Assembly: GCA_030620925.1 (NCBI GenBank)
Contig: JAUXIQ010000060.1
Span: forward strand, 1 to 8,782
Length of the DNA: 8,782 nt
Direction: 5' to 3'
Source: Nitrospinota bacterium
GTDB taxonomy: Bacteria > JAUXIQ01
The translations under genes were made by a program, and so were the position numbers. The notes beneath the pieces were generated by a model. That model did no database searches, was not told the origin of the DNA, and saw nothing but the letters and a program-made list of their open reading frames with translations. The stretch's first letter is position 1. Every line of letters starts with the position of its first letter. Below are positions 1 to 5,762 of this stretch, one piece after another.

Positions 1-507
1 ACCACCAATGGCGACTAAACCTTAACTCGAAATTCAGAAGCAGAATTCGAAATCATCATATGTGACATGAAAATGCCCGGCATGAGCGGTATAGAATTAT
101 ACGAGCGTTTAAGCGAAGAATATCCTCAAGCGCTTAGTAAAATAATAGTGGCTACTGGAGACACCATCTCTAAGGAAACCAAGAAGTTTCTGGAAGAAAC
201 AGATGTTGCACACATAATGAAACCTGTAAATATTGATGAATTGGTAAACGTGATGTCGGCCATGGTCTCCAGCTTCTCGCTGTCCAACGGCAGCGGTAAA
301 ACCGCCACCAAGAGGCGCACCGGCGAAACACACTTTGGCCAGCGCCCGGTAGGGGCGCACCAGCAGAACGTTCTCCAGAAAACTAAGGCGGCTATGAAAG
401 GTGATGGCGACGACGGTGGCAGCGGCGATGACTCGAATAAGGAAACGCCTGAAAAACTTATACCTTTCAAGGAAGACGAAGACGGAAAGACACTGACCGA
501 TTTTTAA
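1..507 (+). pseudogene. Response-regulator receiver (REC) domain gene, 5' end outside window, interrupted by an in-frame TAA
   Basis: The frame reads TTNGD-stop-TLTRNSEAEFEIIICDMKMPGMSG. The second half is the core of a receiver domain: the phospho-acceptor Asp is the codon at 64-66 in IICDMKMPG, the conserved Thr lies in IIVATGD, and the Lys-Pro switch is in IMKPVNIDEL. Upstream of the TAA at 16-18, TTNGD still fits the NG(E/D)xAL element before the third strand, and its distance to the phospho-Asp (18 residues after NG) matches CheY as I recall it. The stop therefore looks like a substitution (for example GAA to TAA) and not a frameshift. If translation restarted at the ATG at 67, just after the phospho-Asp codon, the 146-residue product would lack the acidic pocket, the phospho-Asp and the first strands, and could not work as a receiver. 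After the domain comes a hydrophilic tail of about 75 residues rich in Lys, Gly and Asp. It may be the end of a hybrid kinase or a stand-alone regulator. A sequencing error is the main alternative. Confidence 0.6.
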
Positions 508-546
508 ACCGGTTTTATCGCGAACGGGAGGGGCACGTGCACTCTG

Positions 547-567
547 CTCGTGCTCCTGAGGCACGAG
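547..567 (+). terminator. Hairpin downstream of the receiver gene, possible weak terminator
   Basis: CTCGTGC (547-553) and GCACGAG (561-567) form a perfect 7-bp stem with a 7-base loop, 40 bases after the receiver gene's stop codon. No T run follows, so it is not a classical intrinsic terminator. The neighbouring segment also holds CCTCCGGT (569-576) opposite ACCGGAGG (624-631), and CCTCCTCC (601-608) opposite GGAGGAGG (627-634), so the region can fold in several ways. Confidence 0.3.
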
Positions 568-607
568 GCCTCCGGTAATTTAAAGGGTTGTTAACAATTC
601 CCTCCTC

Positions 608-766
608 CTAAGATACCCAACTCACCGGAGGAGGCCTGCGGCCCTGGCCGCCCGCCCTCTCCGAAATAGACGCCGCCAGGGCAAATGCACCTATGCGCTG
701 CAGCGCCACGGCTATGATGGCGTATTTCATTCCCGCTCTCAGCGCCAACCAGGTCTTCCATTCCAT
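608..766 (-). CDS. Possible small hydrophobic protein, 52 aa, unrecognised
   Basis: Starting from the ATG at 766, this minus-strand frame encodes 52 residues beginning MEWKTWLALRAGMKYAIIAV. A purine-rich Shine-Dalgarno-like run (AGGGGGGAG, complement of 771-779) lies four bases upstream of the start, which is the main support. Residues 13-33 are hydrophobic enough for one membrane segment, although it contains a Gln-Arg pair; the C-terminus is Gly/Arg/Pro-rich. It would be transcribed divergently from the binding-protein gene. A TTGACA-like element lies upstream on the same strand (complement of 814-819), but I find no good -10 box at the right distance. I recognise no family. The frame is open further upstream to 823, but that extension has no ribosome binding site. 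It may be a chance ORF in a GC-rich intergenic stretch. Confidence 0.25.
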   Translation of the reverse strand: MEWKTWLALRAGMKYAIIAVALQRIGAFALAASISERAGGQGRRPPPVSWVS

Positions 767-837
767 TTCGCTCCCCCCCTTAATAGATGACATGCGCAAC
801 GTAATGAAAGCTCTGTCAAGCACAGGGTTAGAATCCT

Positions 838-859
838 GTTGACAATACTGAGAGTCAAC
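838..859. promoter_or_regulatory. Inverted repeat overlapping the -35 box, candidate operator
   Basis: GTTGAC (838-843) and GTCAAC (854-859) are a perfect 6-bp inverted repeat spaced by 10 bases; the half-site centres are 16 bases apart. The left half covers most of the -35 box and the right half lies in the spacer, a position suited to a dimeric repressor. A second, overlapping repeat ACAGG (822-826)/CCTGT (835-839) lies just upstream. No regulator gene is visible in the window, so the binding protein is unknown. Confidence 0.4.
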
Positions 860-867
860 GTTATTAT
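839..867 (+). promoter_or_regulatory. Sigma70-type promoter of the binding-protein/permease unit
   Basis: A perfect -35 box TTGACA (839-844) is followed after exactly 17 bases by TATTAT (862-867), which matches five of six -10 consensus bases. Transcription should begin near 874, giving a leader of about 60 bases before the start codon at 934. This placement also argues against the in-frame GTG at 871 as the translation start. Confidence 0.75.
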
Positions 868-933
868 TTTGTGCCTAAAATAATATTCTATTTAAACAAT
901 TACCGTCTAAATTCGCTAAACAAGGGGGGCGAG

Positions 934-2151
934 ATGAAGAAAAAAAGACTCATAATCACGATTTTTTTCGTTCTGGTTATGGCCGCGATGGCCTTTACAA
1001 ACGGCGCGGCTTACGCTGGAAAAGCCCCTAAGGAGATTCTCATCGGGGGCACGGCGGCGGCCACGGGCAAGTTCAGCGGTTACGGAGAGCTTTATCGAAA
1101 GATGCATGATACCTGGGCCTCCATGATAAACGAGAGGGGCGGTCTCTACGTCAAGGAGTACGGAAAACGCATCCCCGTGAGGGTGATCACCTACGATGAC
1201 AAAAGCGATCCTAACACCGCGATAAAGTTTTACGAGCGCCTGGTAACAGTGGACAAGGTGGACCTGCTTATCGGCCCCTTCAGCAGTCCTTTGACCTTCG
1301 CCGCCAGCACAGTGTCTGAAAAGCACAAGGTGCCCATGGTTGCCATATGCGCCAACTCCCCCAAGATTTACGCCCGGGACTTCAAATGGATAGTGGGGGT
1401 GCTGGATTCGGCCCTCAACTGGTCCTACCAGTATTTCAGTATGTTGAAGAGCGAAGGCAGGGTCAAGACCGTGGCCATGATCAGCGAGGATAACCTGCAT
1501 GCCAAAGGAGTCTATAAGGGCTCCCTGAAAATCGCCAAGGACATGGGTTTCCAGGTGGTGTTCAAGGAAATAGCCCCTTCGGACATCCGCGACTTCACCC
1601 CCATCATCACCAAGCTCAAGGCGTTGAATGCCGACGTGGTGTTCATCTCGGCCTTCCATACGTTCGAAGTCACTTTCATGAAGCAGGCCAAGGAGTTCGG
1701 GCTCAACCCCATGGAGTTCCACGTAACGCACGGCGGTAAGGGTTTTGACAGCCCCCTGGGCGCAGACGCCAACTACGTCACTAGCGACGTCTACTGGATG
1801 CCGGGAATAACTTACAGCGACACCGCCTTTTTCCAGAAGCTGCTGGCAAAATCGGGAATGGAGGTGGGAAAGTATCCTTACTCCGCCATCCGTATGACCG
1901 CTCTGGAAACGGTCGCCGCCGCCATAGAGCAGGCAGGCACGCTGGACAAAACCAAGCTCATGGAAACGCTCAAAAACCTCAACATCATGACCATCGGCGG
2001 CCCCATGAGATTTCAGCCCAACGGAGTGGGGACTTATAACCCCTTCCCGGTGCAGTTCTACAATGGAGAATACTTCGCCGTCTGGCCGCCCGCGATAGTG
2101 AAGACCAAGCACATCTACCCCACGCCTTCGTGGGGTGAACGTAAGAAGTGA
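934..2151 (+). CDS. livK: Periplasmic substrate-binding protein of a LIV/HAAT-family ABC importer
   Basis: This 405-residue protein is the extracytoplasmic receptor that captures the solute and delivers it to LivH/LivM. Residues 1-28 form a signal peptide (MKKKR basic start, hydrophobic core, AYA before the predicted cut after Ala28). There is no lipobox Cys, so it should be soluble in the periplasm. The mature part shows the type-I periplasmic-binding-protein fold of the Leu/Ile/Val receptor family (Peripla_BP_6): EILIGGTAAATG near 34-45, VRVITYDDKSDPNTA near 82-96, and VDLLIGPFSSPLT near 109-121. The length is usual for the family. I chose the ATG at 934 because AAGGGGGG sits just upstream and it opens directly into the signal peptide; the in-frame GTG at 871 lies at the predicted transcription start. 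The gene overlaps livH by four bases. The ligand cannot be read from the sequence; the nearby acyl-CoA synthetase suggests a carboxylic acid more than an amino acid. The symbol denotes the family only. Confidence 0.93.
   Translation: MKKKRLIITIFFVLVMAAMAFTNGAAYAGKAPKEILIGGTAAATGKFSGYGELYRKMHDTWASMINERGGLYVKEYGKRIPVRVITYDDKSDPNTAIKFYERLVTVDKVDLLIGPFSSPLTFAASTVSEKHKVPMVAICANSPKIYARDFKWIVGVLDSALNWSYQYFSMLKSEGRVKTVAMISEDNLHAKGVYKGSLKIAKDMGFQVVFKEIAPSDIRDFTPIITKLKALNADVVFISAFHTFEVTFMKQAKEFGLNPMEFHVTHGGKGFDSPLGADANYVTSDVYWMPGITYSDTAFFQKLLAKSGMEVGKYPYSAIRMTALETVAAAIEQAGTLDKTKLMETLKNLNIMTIGGPMRFQPNGVGTYNPFPVQFYNGEYFAVWPPAIVKTKHIYPTPSWGERKK
2117..2136 (+). promoter_or_regulatory. Intercistronic hairpin at the binding-protein/livH junction
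   Basis: ACCCCACG (2117-2124), a CCTT loop (2125-2128) and CGTGGGGT (2129-2136) form a perfect 8-bp GC-rich stem inside the last codons of the binding-protein gene. The right arm contains most of GGGGTGA (2132-2138), the only good ribosome-binding sequence for the livH GTG at 2148. No T tract follows. It could cover the livH binding site until a ribosome finishing the upstream gene opens it, or protect the upstream message end so that more binding protein than permease is made. Confidence 0.5.
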
Positions 2152-3023
2152 TCAGCTTCCCCATAATTTTACAGCTAATCATAGGAGGGATTCTGTTAGG
2201 GGGGATTTACGCTCTTGCCGCTTTCGGGTTGTCTCTCATCTTCGGCGTTTCCAGGGTGTTGAACATAGCCCACGGGGATATGCTGATGCTGGGGGCCTTA
2301 ATGAGCTACGGGGTGTTCAGCTTTATGGGTGTAAATCCCTTCTATTCTCTTTTCATCATATTGCCCTTCTTCTTCGCCGTGGGGATGGTTTTCGAACGGT
2401 TTCTCATCCGGCCCATAGCGGGCAGGCCTCACCACGAGGCGCTGGTGGCCTCCGTCCTTATCACCCTGGGCGCTTCGCTGACTATAGCCGACCTGACCTC
2501 CTTCTTCACCGGAGCCGATGTGAAGGGCATCTCCTACTCGCTGCCCCCGCTGAACATAGGGCTATTCTCTGTTTCCTCGCTCCGACTGCTCGTTCTGGGG
2601 GTCATCCTGGTCCTCACCCTCTGCCTCCATTTTTACCTGAGACGAACATTCACGGGGATGGCCATACGTGCGATCACCCAGGAGAGGGAAGGGGCCATGC
2701 TGGTGGGCGTCAACATATCCCGGGTATCCATGGTGACCTTCGGCATCGGCACCTCCACTGCCGCGGCGGCGGGGATGTTCTTCGCCATCTTATTCGCAGT
2801 CACCCCCTTCATGGGTATACCCCTTACCGTAAAATACCTGGCTATCATCGTGCTGGGCGGACTGGGAAGCCTGGTGGGCTCTCTGGTGGGAGGGCTGATA
2901 TTGGGCCTCACCGAGTCGTTCACAGGCTTCTACCTGGGAACGCAATGGTCCCCCACGGTGGCTTTTTTAGTCCTCATTCTGATCCTTCTGTTCAGACCAA
3001 GGGGCCTGTTCGGAATAGAATAG
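2148..3023 (+). CDS. livH: LivH-type inner-membrane permease subunit
   Basis: This 291-residue polytopic membrane protein is one half of the transmembrane channel of the importer and pairs with LivM. Family marks are the N-terminal block from GGIYALAAFGLSLIF to NIAHGD (18-44), FLIRPIAGRP (85-94), the cytoplasmic coupling region around RAITQEREGAMLVGVN (174-189), VLGGLGSLVGSLVGGL (235-250) and the ending FRPRGLFG (282-289). The length is typical of LivH, and about eight hydrophobic segments can be seen. The GTG at 2148 overlaps the upstream TGA as GTGA and uses GGGGTGA nine bases upstream, so translation is probably coupled to the binding-protein gene. The N-terminus MISFPIILQLIIGGI aligns with the usual LivH start, so no longer version is needed. 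Confidence 0.94.
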   Translation: MISFPIILQLIIGGILLGGIYALAAFGLSLIFGVSRVLNIAHGDMLMLGALMSYGVFSFMGVNPFYSLFIILPFFFAVGMVFERFLIRPIAGRPHHEALVASVLITLGASLTIADLTSFFTGADVKGISYSLPPLNIGLFSVSSLRLLVLGVILVLTLCLHFYLRRTFTGMAIRAITQEREGAMLVGVNISRVSMVTFGIGTSTAAAAGMFFAILFAVTPFMGIPLTVKYLAIIVLGGLGSLVGSLVGGLILGLTESFTGFYLGTQWSPTVAFLVLILILLFRPRGLFGIE

Positions 3024-3048
3024 TTTTAATACGCGCAGATAAGGGAAT

Positions 3049-3165
3049 ATGCTAAAAGCCTTTATGGATAAGTATAGTAGCAGGATGCCTGTAAAAGACA
3101 GGTTAGAGAAGACACCGAAAAATACTGAAAAATCCCGCCATCGTTCATGCGGAGCAGAAAAATGA
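3049..3165 (+). CDS. Possible 38-aa basic ORF between livH and livM
   Basis: The ATG at 3049 opens a 38-residue frame, MLKAFMDKYSSRMPVKDRLE and onward, ending in TGA at 3163-3165. That TGA overlaps the preferred livM start codon at 3162 as ATGA, a classic translational-coupling arrangement. The product is Lys/Arg-rich and hydrophilic, with one Cys and no membrane segment. AAGGG (3041-3045) is upstream but only about three bases from the ATG, which is short; in-frame ATGs at 3064 and 3085 are alternatives. It fills the otherwise unexplained 138 bases between livH and livM in an operon that is tightly packed elsewhere. I do not recognise it. It could be a coupling peptide, the remnant of a longer livM N-terminus, or chance. 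Confidence 0.35.
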   Translation: MLKAFMDKYSSRMPVKDRLEKTPKNTEKSRHRSCGAEK

Positions 3166-4094
3166 GAAGCGTCCCTTTTAAATTGAAATGGCTCTTTCTG
3201 GCCCTGTTATTGGGGGCATTGGCAATCATACCGCTGACCGGCGCTTCCACTTACCTCGTGGTCTTTTTTTTCTTCCTGTTCATGTTCGTGGTGCTGGCCA
3301 CCAGCTACGATCTTGTGGGCGGTTATCTGGGCTACCTCAACCTGGGACACTCGGTTTTCTTCGGCATCGGCGCTTATACCTTCGGGGTACTTTTTCTGCA
3401 CAAGGTGAACCTGTCGCTTTCGTTCACGCTTTCCGCGGCCCTGCCCATGCTCTTTGCGGCGAGTATAAGCTATCCCTTCTTCAGGCTGCGGGGCGCCTAC
3501 TTCGCCCTGGCCACCTTCGGGCTGATCAGGCTTCTGGAGCTCCTGGCCCAAAATCTGACGGGCTTAACCGGCGGCTCGGGCGGCCTCTCCATAGTTTCCG
3601 GTTTTAACTTGACTACCGCCTATTACGCCGCACTGTGCCTTGTGGTGGCCGTGGTGCTGACCAGCGTCGCAGTGAACAGGACGAAGTTCGGCCTGGCCCT
3701 CACGAGCATCCGCGAGGAAGAAGATGTGGCCTCCGCTCTGGGCGTGAACGCCGCCGCCTATAAAAGCATGACCCTGATAATAAGCGCTTTTTACGCGGGC
3801 ATCATGGGCGGAATTTACATGTGGTACATAACCTACATTCACCCTTCTTCCGTTTTCGGCCTGAGGATAGCCTTGCAGCCCATCGTCATGGCCATGTTGG
3901 GCGGCTCGGGTACTGTAGGCGGGCCGGTTGTGGGGGTGGTATTTCTCTACTTCGTGGACGAATTCCTCATGACTAAAATGGCCTACCTGCACGTGGCCGT
4001 TTACGGCGTTATTATGACCCTGGTAGGTCTCTTCATGCCCGGAGGAATTATGCGCAACGCCAGATTCAAGTATTTCCTCAAGTGGGTGAAATGA
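3162..4094 (+). CDS. livM: LivM-type inner-membrane permease subunit
   Basis: This 310-residue polytopic protein is the second channel subunit of the importer. It shows the LivM signatures: GGYLGYLNLGHSVFFGIGAY (53-72), FRLRGAYFALATFG (107-120), LTGGSGGLS (135-143), the coupling helix region SIREEEDVASALGVN (182-196), MLGGSGTVGGPVVG (245-258) and MPGGI (292-296). I chose the ATG at 3162 because GGAG (3151-3154) lies seven bases upstream; an in-frame ATG at 3147 would add five residues but has no ribosome binding site. It is the last plus-strand gene of the unit and converges on livF with 116 bases between them. In that gap I see no strong hairpin plus T tract, so the two transcripts may read into each other. 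Confidence 0.94.
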   Translation: MRSVPFKLKWLFLALLLGALAIIPLTGASTYLVVFFFFLFMFVVLATSYDLVGGYLGYLNLGHSVFFGIGAYTFGVLFLHKVNLSLSFTLSAALPMLFAASISYPFFRLRGAYFALATFGLIRLLELLAQNLTGLTGGSGGLSIVSGFNLTTAYYAALCLVVAVVLTSVAVNRTKFGLALTSIREEEDVASALGVNAAAYKSMTLIISAFYAGIMGGIYMWYITYIHPSSVFGLRIALQPIVMAMLGGSGTVGGPVVGVVFLYFVDEFLMTKMAYLHVAVYGVIMTLVGLFMPGGIMRNARFKYFLKWVK

Positions 4095-4210
4095 CTGCCC
4101 GCTATCTCCCTCCCATGAGACCGCTCTTTGTGCTCTTCCCATCCAGGCGGATAAGGGTCTTTCTCCTTGAGAGGTCCCGGGCAGGCCATCCACCTTCTTC
4201 AGGGGACATA

Positions 4211-4915
4211 TTAAAGCCCTAAATATGCCTGCTTCACGCGCTGGTGCTTCAATATTTCCCCGCTGTTGCCCATCAGGATGATTTTGCCCGTCTCCATGAT
4301 GTAGGCCGTGCGGGCAATTTCGAGAGCTTCTCTTATATTCTGCTCCACCAGCAGAACGGTTATGCCCTGCCTGTTTATCTCCTCCAACACAGCGAACAGT
4401 TCCCTCACCAGGAGCGGGGCCAACCCCAGGGAAGGCTCATCTAACATGAGCAGTTTCGGCCTTGCCATGAGCCCCCTCGCTATGGCCACCATCTGCTGCT
4501 CCCCACCGCTGAGCGTGCCCGCAGCCTGGGTGCGCTTTTCCTTGAGAACGGGAAACAGTTGATAGACCCATTCCAACGATTCGTCCCTCTGCTCCCTGGC
4601 CCTGCTATTGAAGCAGCCGATCTCCAGGTTCTCCCGCACAGTCATCTGAGGGAAGAGCTTTCTGCCTTCCGGGATCTGGGAGATGCCCATGTCAACTATA
4701 GCGTGGGTGGGGGCTCCGATTATCTCCCGCCCCTCGAATCTTATACTTCCACTGGAGGGCCGGAGAAGGCCGGAGATGGTTCTCAGCGTTGTGGTTTTGC
4801 CTGCGCCGTTGGAACCGATCAGAGCAACCACTTCACCCCTCTCGACCTTCAGAGAGACTCCCCACAGGGCCTGCATCTCCCCGTAGGCAACTTCTATCCC
4901 TTCTACCACGAGCAT
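4211..4915 (-). CDS. livF: LivF-type ABC transporter ATPase subunit
   Basis: This 234-residue cytoplasmic ATPase powers import as partner of LivG. All nucleotide-binding motifs are present: Walker A GSNGAGKT (34-41), QIPEGRKLFP (80-89) with the PEGR form typical of LivF, the canonical signature LSGGEQQ (135-141), Walker B LLMLDEP (155-161) and LLVEQN (188-193), where LivF proteins carry Gln-Asn in place of the H-loop His. The ending AYLGL is also family-typical. The length matches LivF. The ATG at 4915 is 20 bases after the livG stop; AGAGGG lies about 11 bases upstream, a rather long spacing, and no better in-frame start is visible. It is the last gene of the minus-strand unit. The full set of motifs indicates an active ATPase. 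Confidence 0.95.
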   Translation of the reverse strand: MLVVEGIEVAYGEMQALWGVSLKVERGEVVALIGSNGAGKTTTLRTISGLLRPSSGSIRFEGREIIGAPTHAIVDMGISQIPEGRKLFPQMTVRENLEIGCFNSRAREQRDESLEWVYQLFPVLKEKRTQAAGTLSGGEQQMVAIARGLMARPKLLMLDEPSLGLAPLLVRELFAVLEEINRQGITVLLVEQNIREALEIARTAYIMETGKIILMGNSGEILKHQRVKQAYLGL

Positions 4916-4935
4916 TCCGTTCTTTACCCTCTGAA

Positions 4936-5697
4936 TTAAAGGGGGCCGGGACGCATTCCCGTATCGCCGGTTTCCCCCAGATATGCATTGATAACCCTGG
5001 GCTCATTGGAAATCTCATCAGGCGCTCCATCGGCTATCTTTTTACCGTGGTGCAGCACCACCACCCTATCAGAGAGCCCCATTATTGCCCTCATAACATG
5101 CTCGATCATGAAGATGGTGATCCCCCTCTGCCTTATTCGGTTTATCAGCTCCATGGTCTCATTGGTCTCCCGGGGATTGAGGCCGGAAACGACCTCGTCC
5201 AGAAGCAGCAGCACGGGCATGGTGGCCAAAGCCCGTGCCATCTCCAGGCGGCGCATCTCGGCCATAGTCAGACTGTGGGCCATCTGCCGGCCCTTTTCGG
5301 CCAATGAGAAAAAATCCAATAGCTCATCCACCACTTCCTCATCCTCACCGCCCGATTTCTTCCCCCGACCGAAACGGGCCCCCACCAGTACGTTATCCCG
5401 AACGCTTATGGAGTTGAAGGGCCTCACTAGCTGGTATGTTCTGGCGATGCCCATGCGGCAAATCTGGTGTTGTTTTTTCCCCGTAATATCTCTACCCCTG
5501 AAAAGGATGCAACCCGAAGCCGGTTGATACGTGGAGGCGATGAGGTTGAAAAGGGTGGTCTTTCCCGCTCCATTGGGACCAATGAGGCCCAATATCTCAC
5601 CTTCGGAGATTGCAAAATCCACCTCGTGCAGGGCCATCAGCCCGCCGAACGTTTTAGTAATCTTCTGCCCTTCCAAGAGAGTATGTGCTGCTTCCAC
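4936..5697 (-). CDS. livG: LivG-type ABC transporter ATPase subunit with variant signature motif
   Basis: Read from a GTG at 5697 this is a 253-residue ATPase, the usual LivG length. GGGAGG lies exactly six bases upstream of that GTG, so I prefer it to the TTG at 5748 that would add 17 residues not expected in the family. Motifs in the 253-residue numbering are Walker A GPNGAGKT (40-47), the Q-loop in ARTYQLVRPF (Gln89), Walker B VLLLLDE (162-168) with D-loop GLNPRE, and the H-loop His200 in MIEHVM. The ABC signature is LTMAE (143-147) followed by MRRLEMARALA, where LivG proteins usually have LSYGQQRRLEIARAL, so both signature glycines are missing, and the DEP of Walker B is DEV. The other catalytic residues are intact and the paired LivF signature is canonical. 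The gene follows the acyl-CoA synthetase by 65 bases and precedes livF by 20. Confidence 0.94.
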   Translation of the reverse strand: MEAAHTLLEGQKITKTFGGLMALHEVDFAISEGEILGLIGPNGAGKTTLFNLIASTYQPASGCILFRGRDITGKKQHQICRMGIARTYQLVRPFNSISVRDNVLVGARFGRGKKSGGEDEEVVDELLDFFSLAEKGRQMAHSLTMAEMRRLEMARALATMPVLLLLDEVVSGLNPRETNETMELINRIRQRGITIFMIEHVMRAIMGLSDRVVVLHHGKKIADGAPDEISNEPRVINAYLGETGDTGMRPGPL

Positions 5698-5762
5698 TAC
5701 CTGCCTCCCGAGGGGTTCATGATCCCAGCGCTCTTTTTCCAACTGCAAAGCGACCGTTCATG

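Noticed and set aside
109-564. 151-residue minus-strand ORF opposite the receiver gene, with GGAGG four bases before its GTG
   Set aside because: Most of it is the antisense of a clearly recognisable receiver domain, and its translation resembles no known family. The apparent ribosome site is part of the inverted-repeat region.
593-612. Strong Shine-Dalgarno-like TAGGAGGAGGG on the minus strand after the small ORF
   Set aside because: No start codon with a frame of useful length follows; the nearest TTG opens a peptide of a few residues. It is more likely the right side of a hairpin arm.
871-933. GTG at 871 as an earlier start for the binding protein
   Set aside because: It has no ribosome binding site, lies at the predicted transcription start, and would bury the signal peptide behind 21 extra residues.
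916-2112. 398-residue minus-strand ORF opposite the binding-protein gene
   Set aside because: It is an antisense shadow in GC-rich coding sequence with a His/Gly-rich translation, no recognisable domain and no ribosome binding site.
2135-3055. 306-residue plus-strand ORF in another frame over livH
   Set aside because: Its Arg/Pro/His-rich translation is typical of a shifted frame, and the livH frame is unambiguous.
4096-4183. TGCCCG/CGGGCA inverted repeat in the convergent gap as a terminator
   Set aside because: The arms are only six bases and 76 bases apart, with no T run on either strand.
4001-4189. 62-residue minus-strand ORF beginning MACPGPLKEKDPYPPGWEEH, just downstream of livF
   Set aside because: AAGGTGG stands too close to its ATG and more than half of the frame is antisense to the conserved end of livM. 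No family is recognised.
5698-5748. TTG at 5748 as the livG start
   Set aside because: The 17 extra residues are not family-like, while the GTG at 5697 has GGGAGG at the ideal six-base distance.
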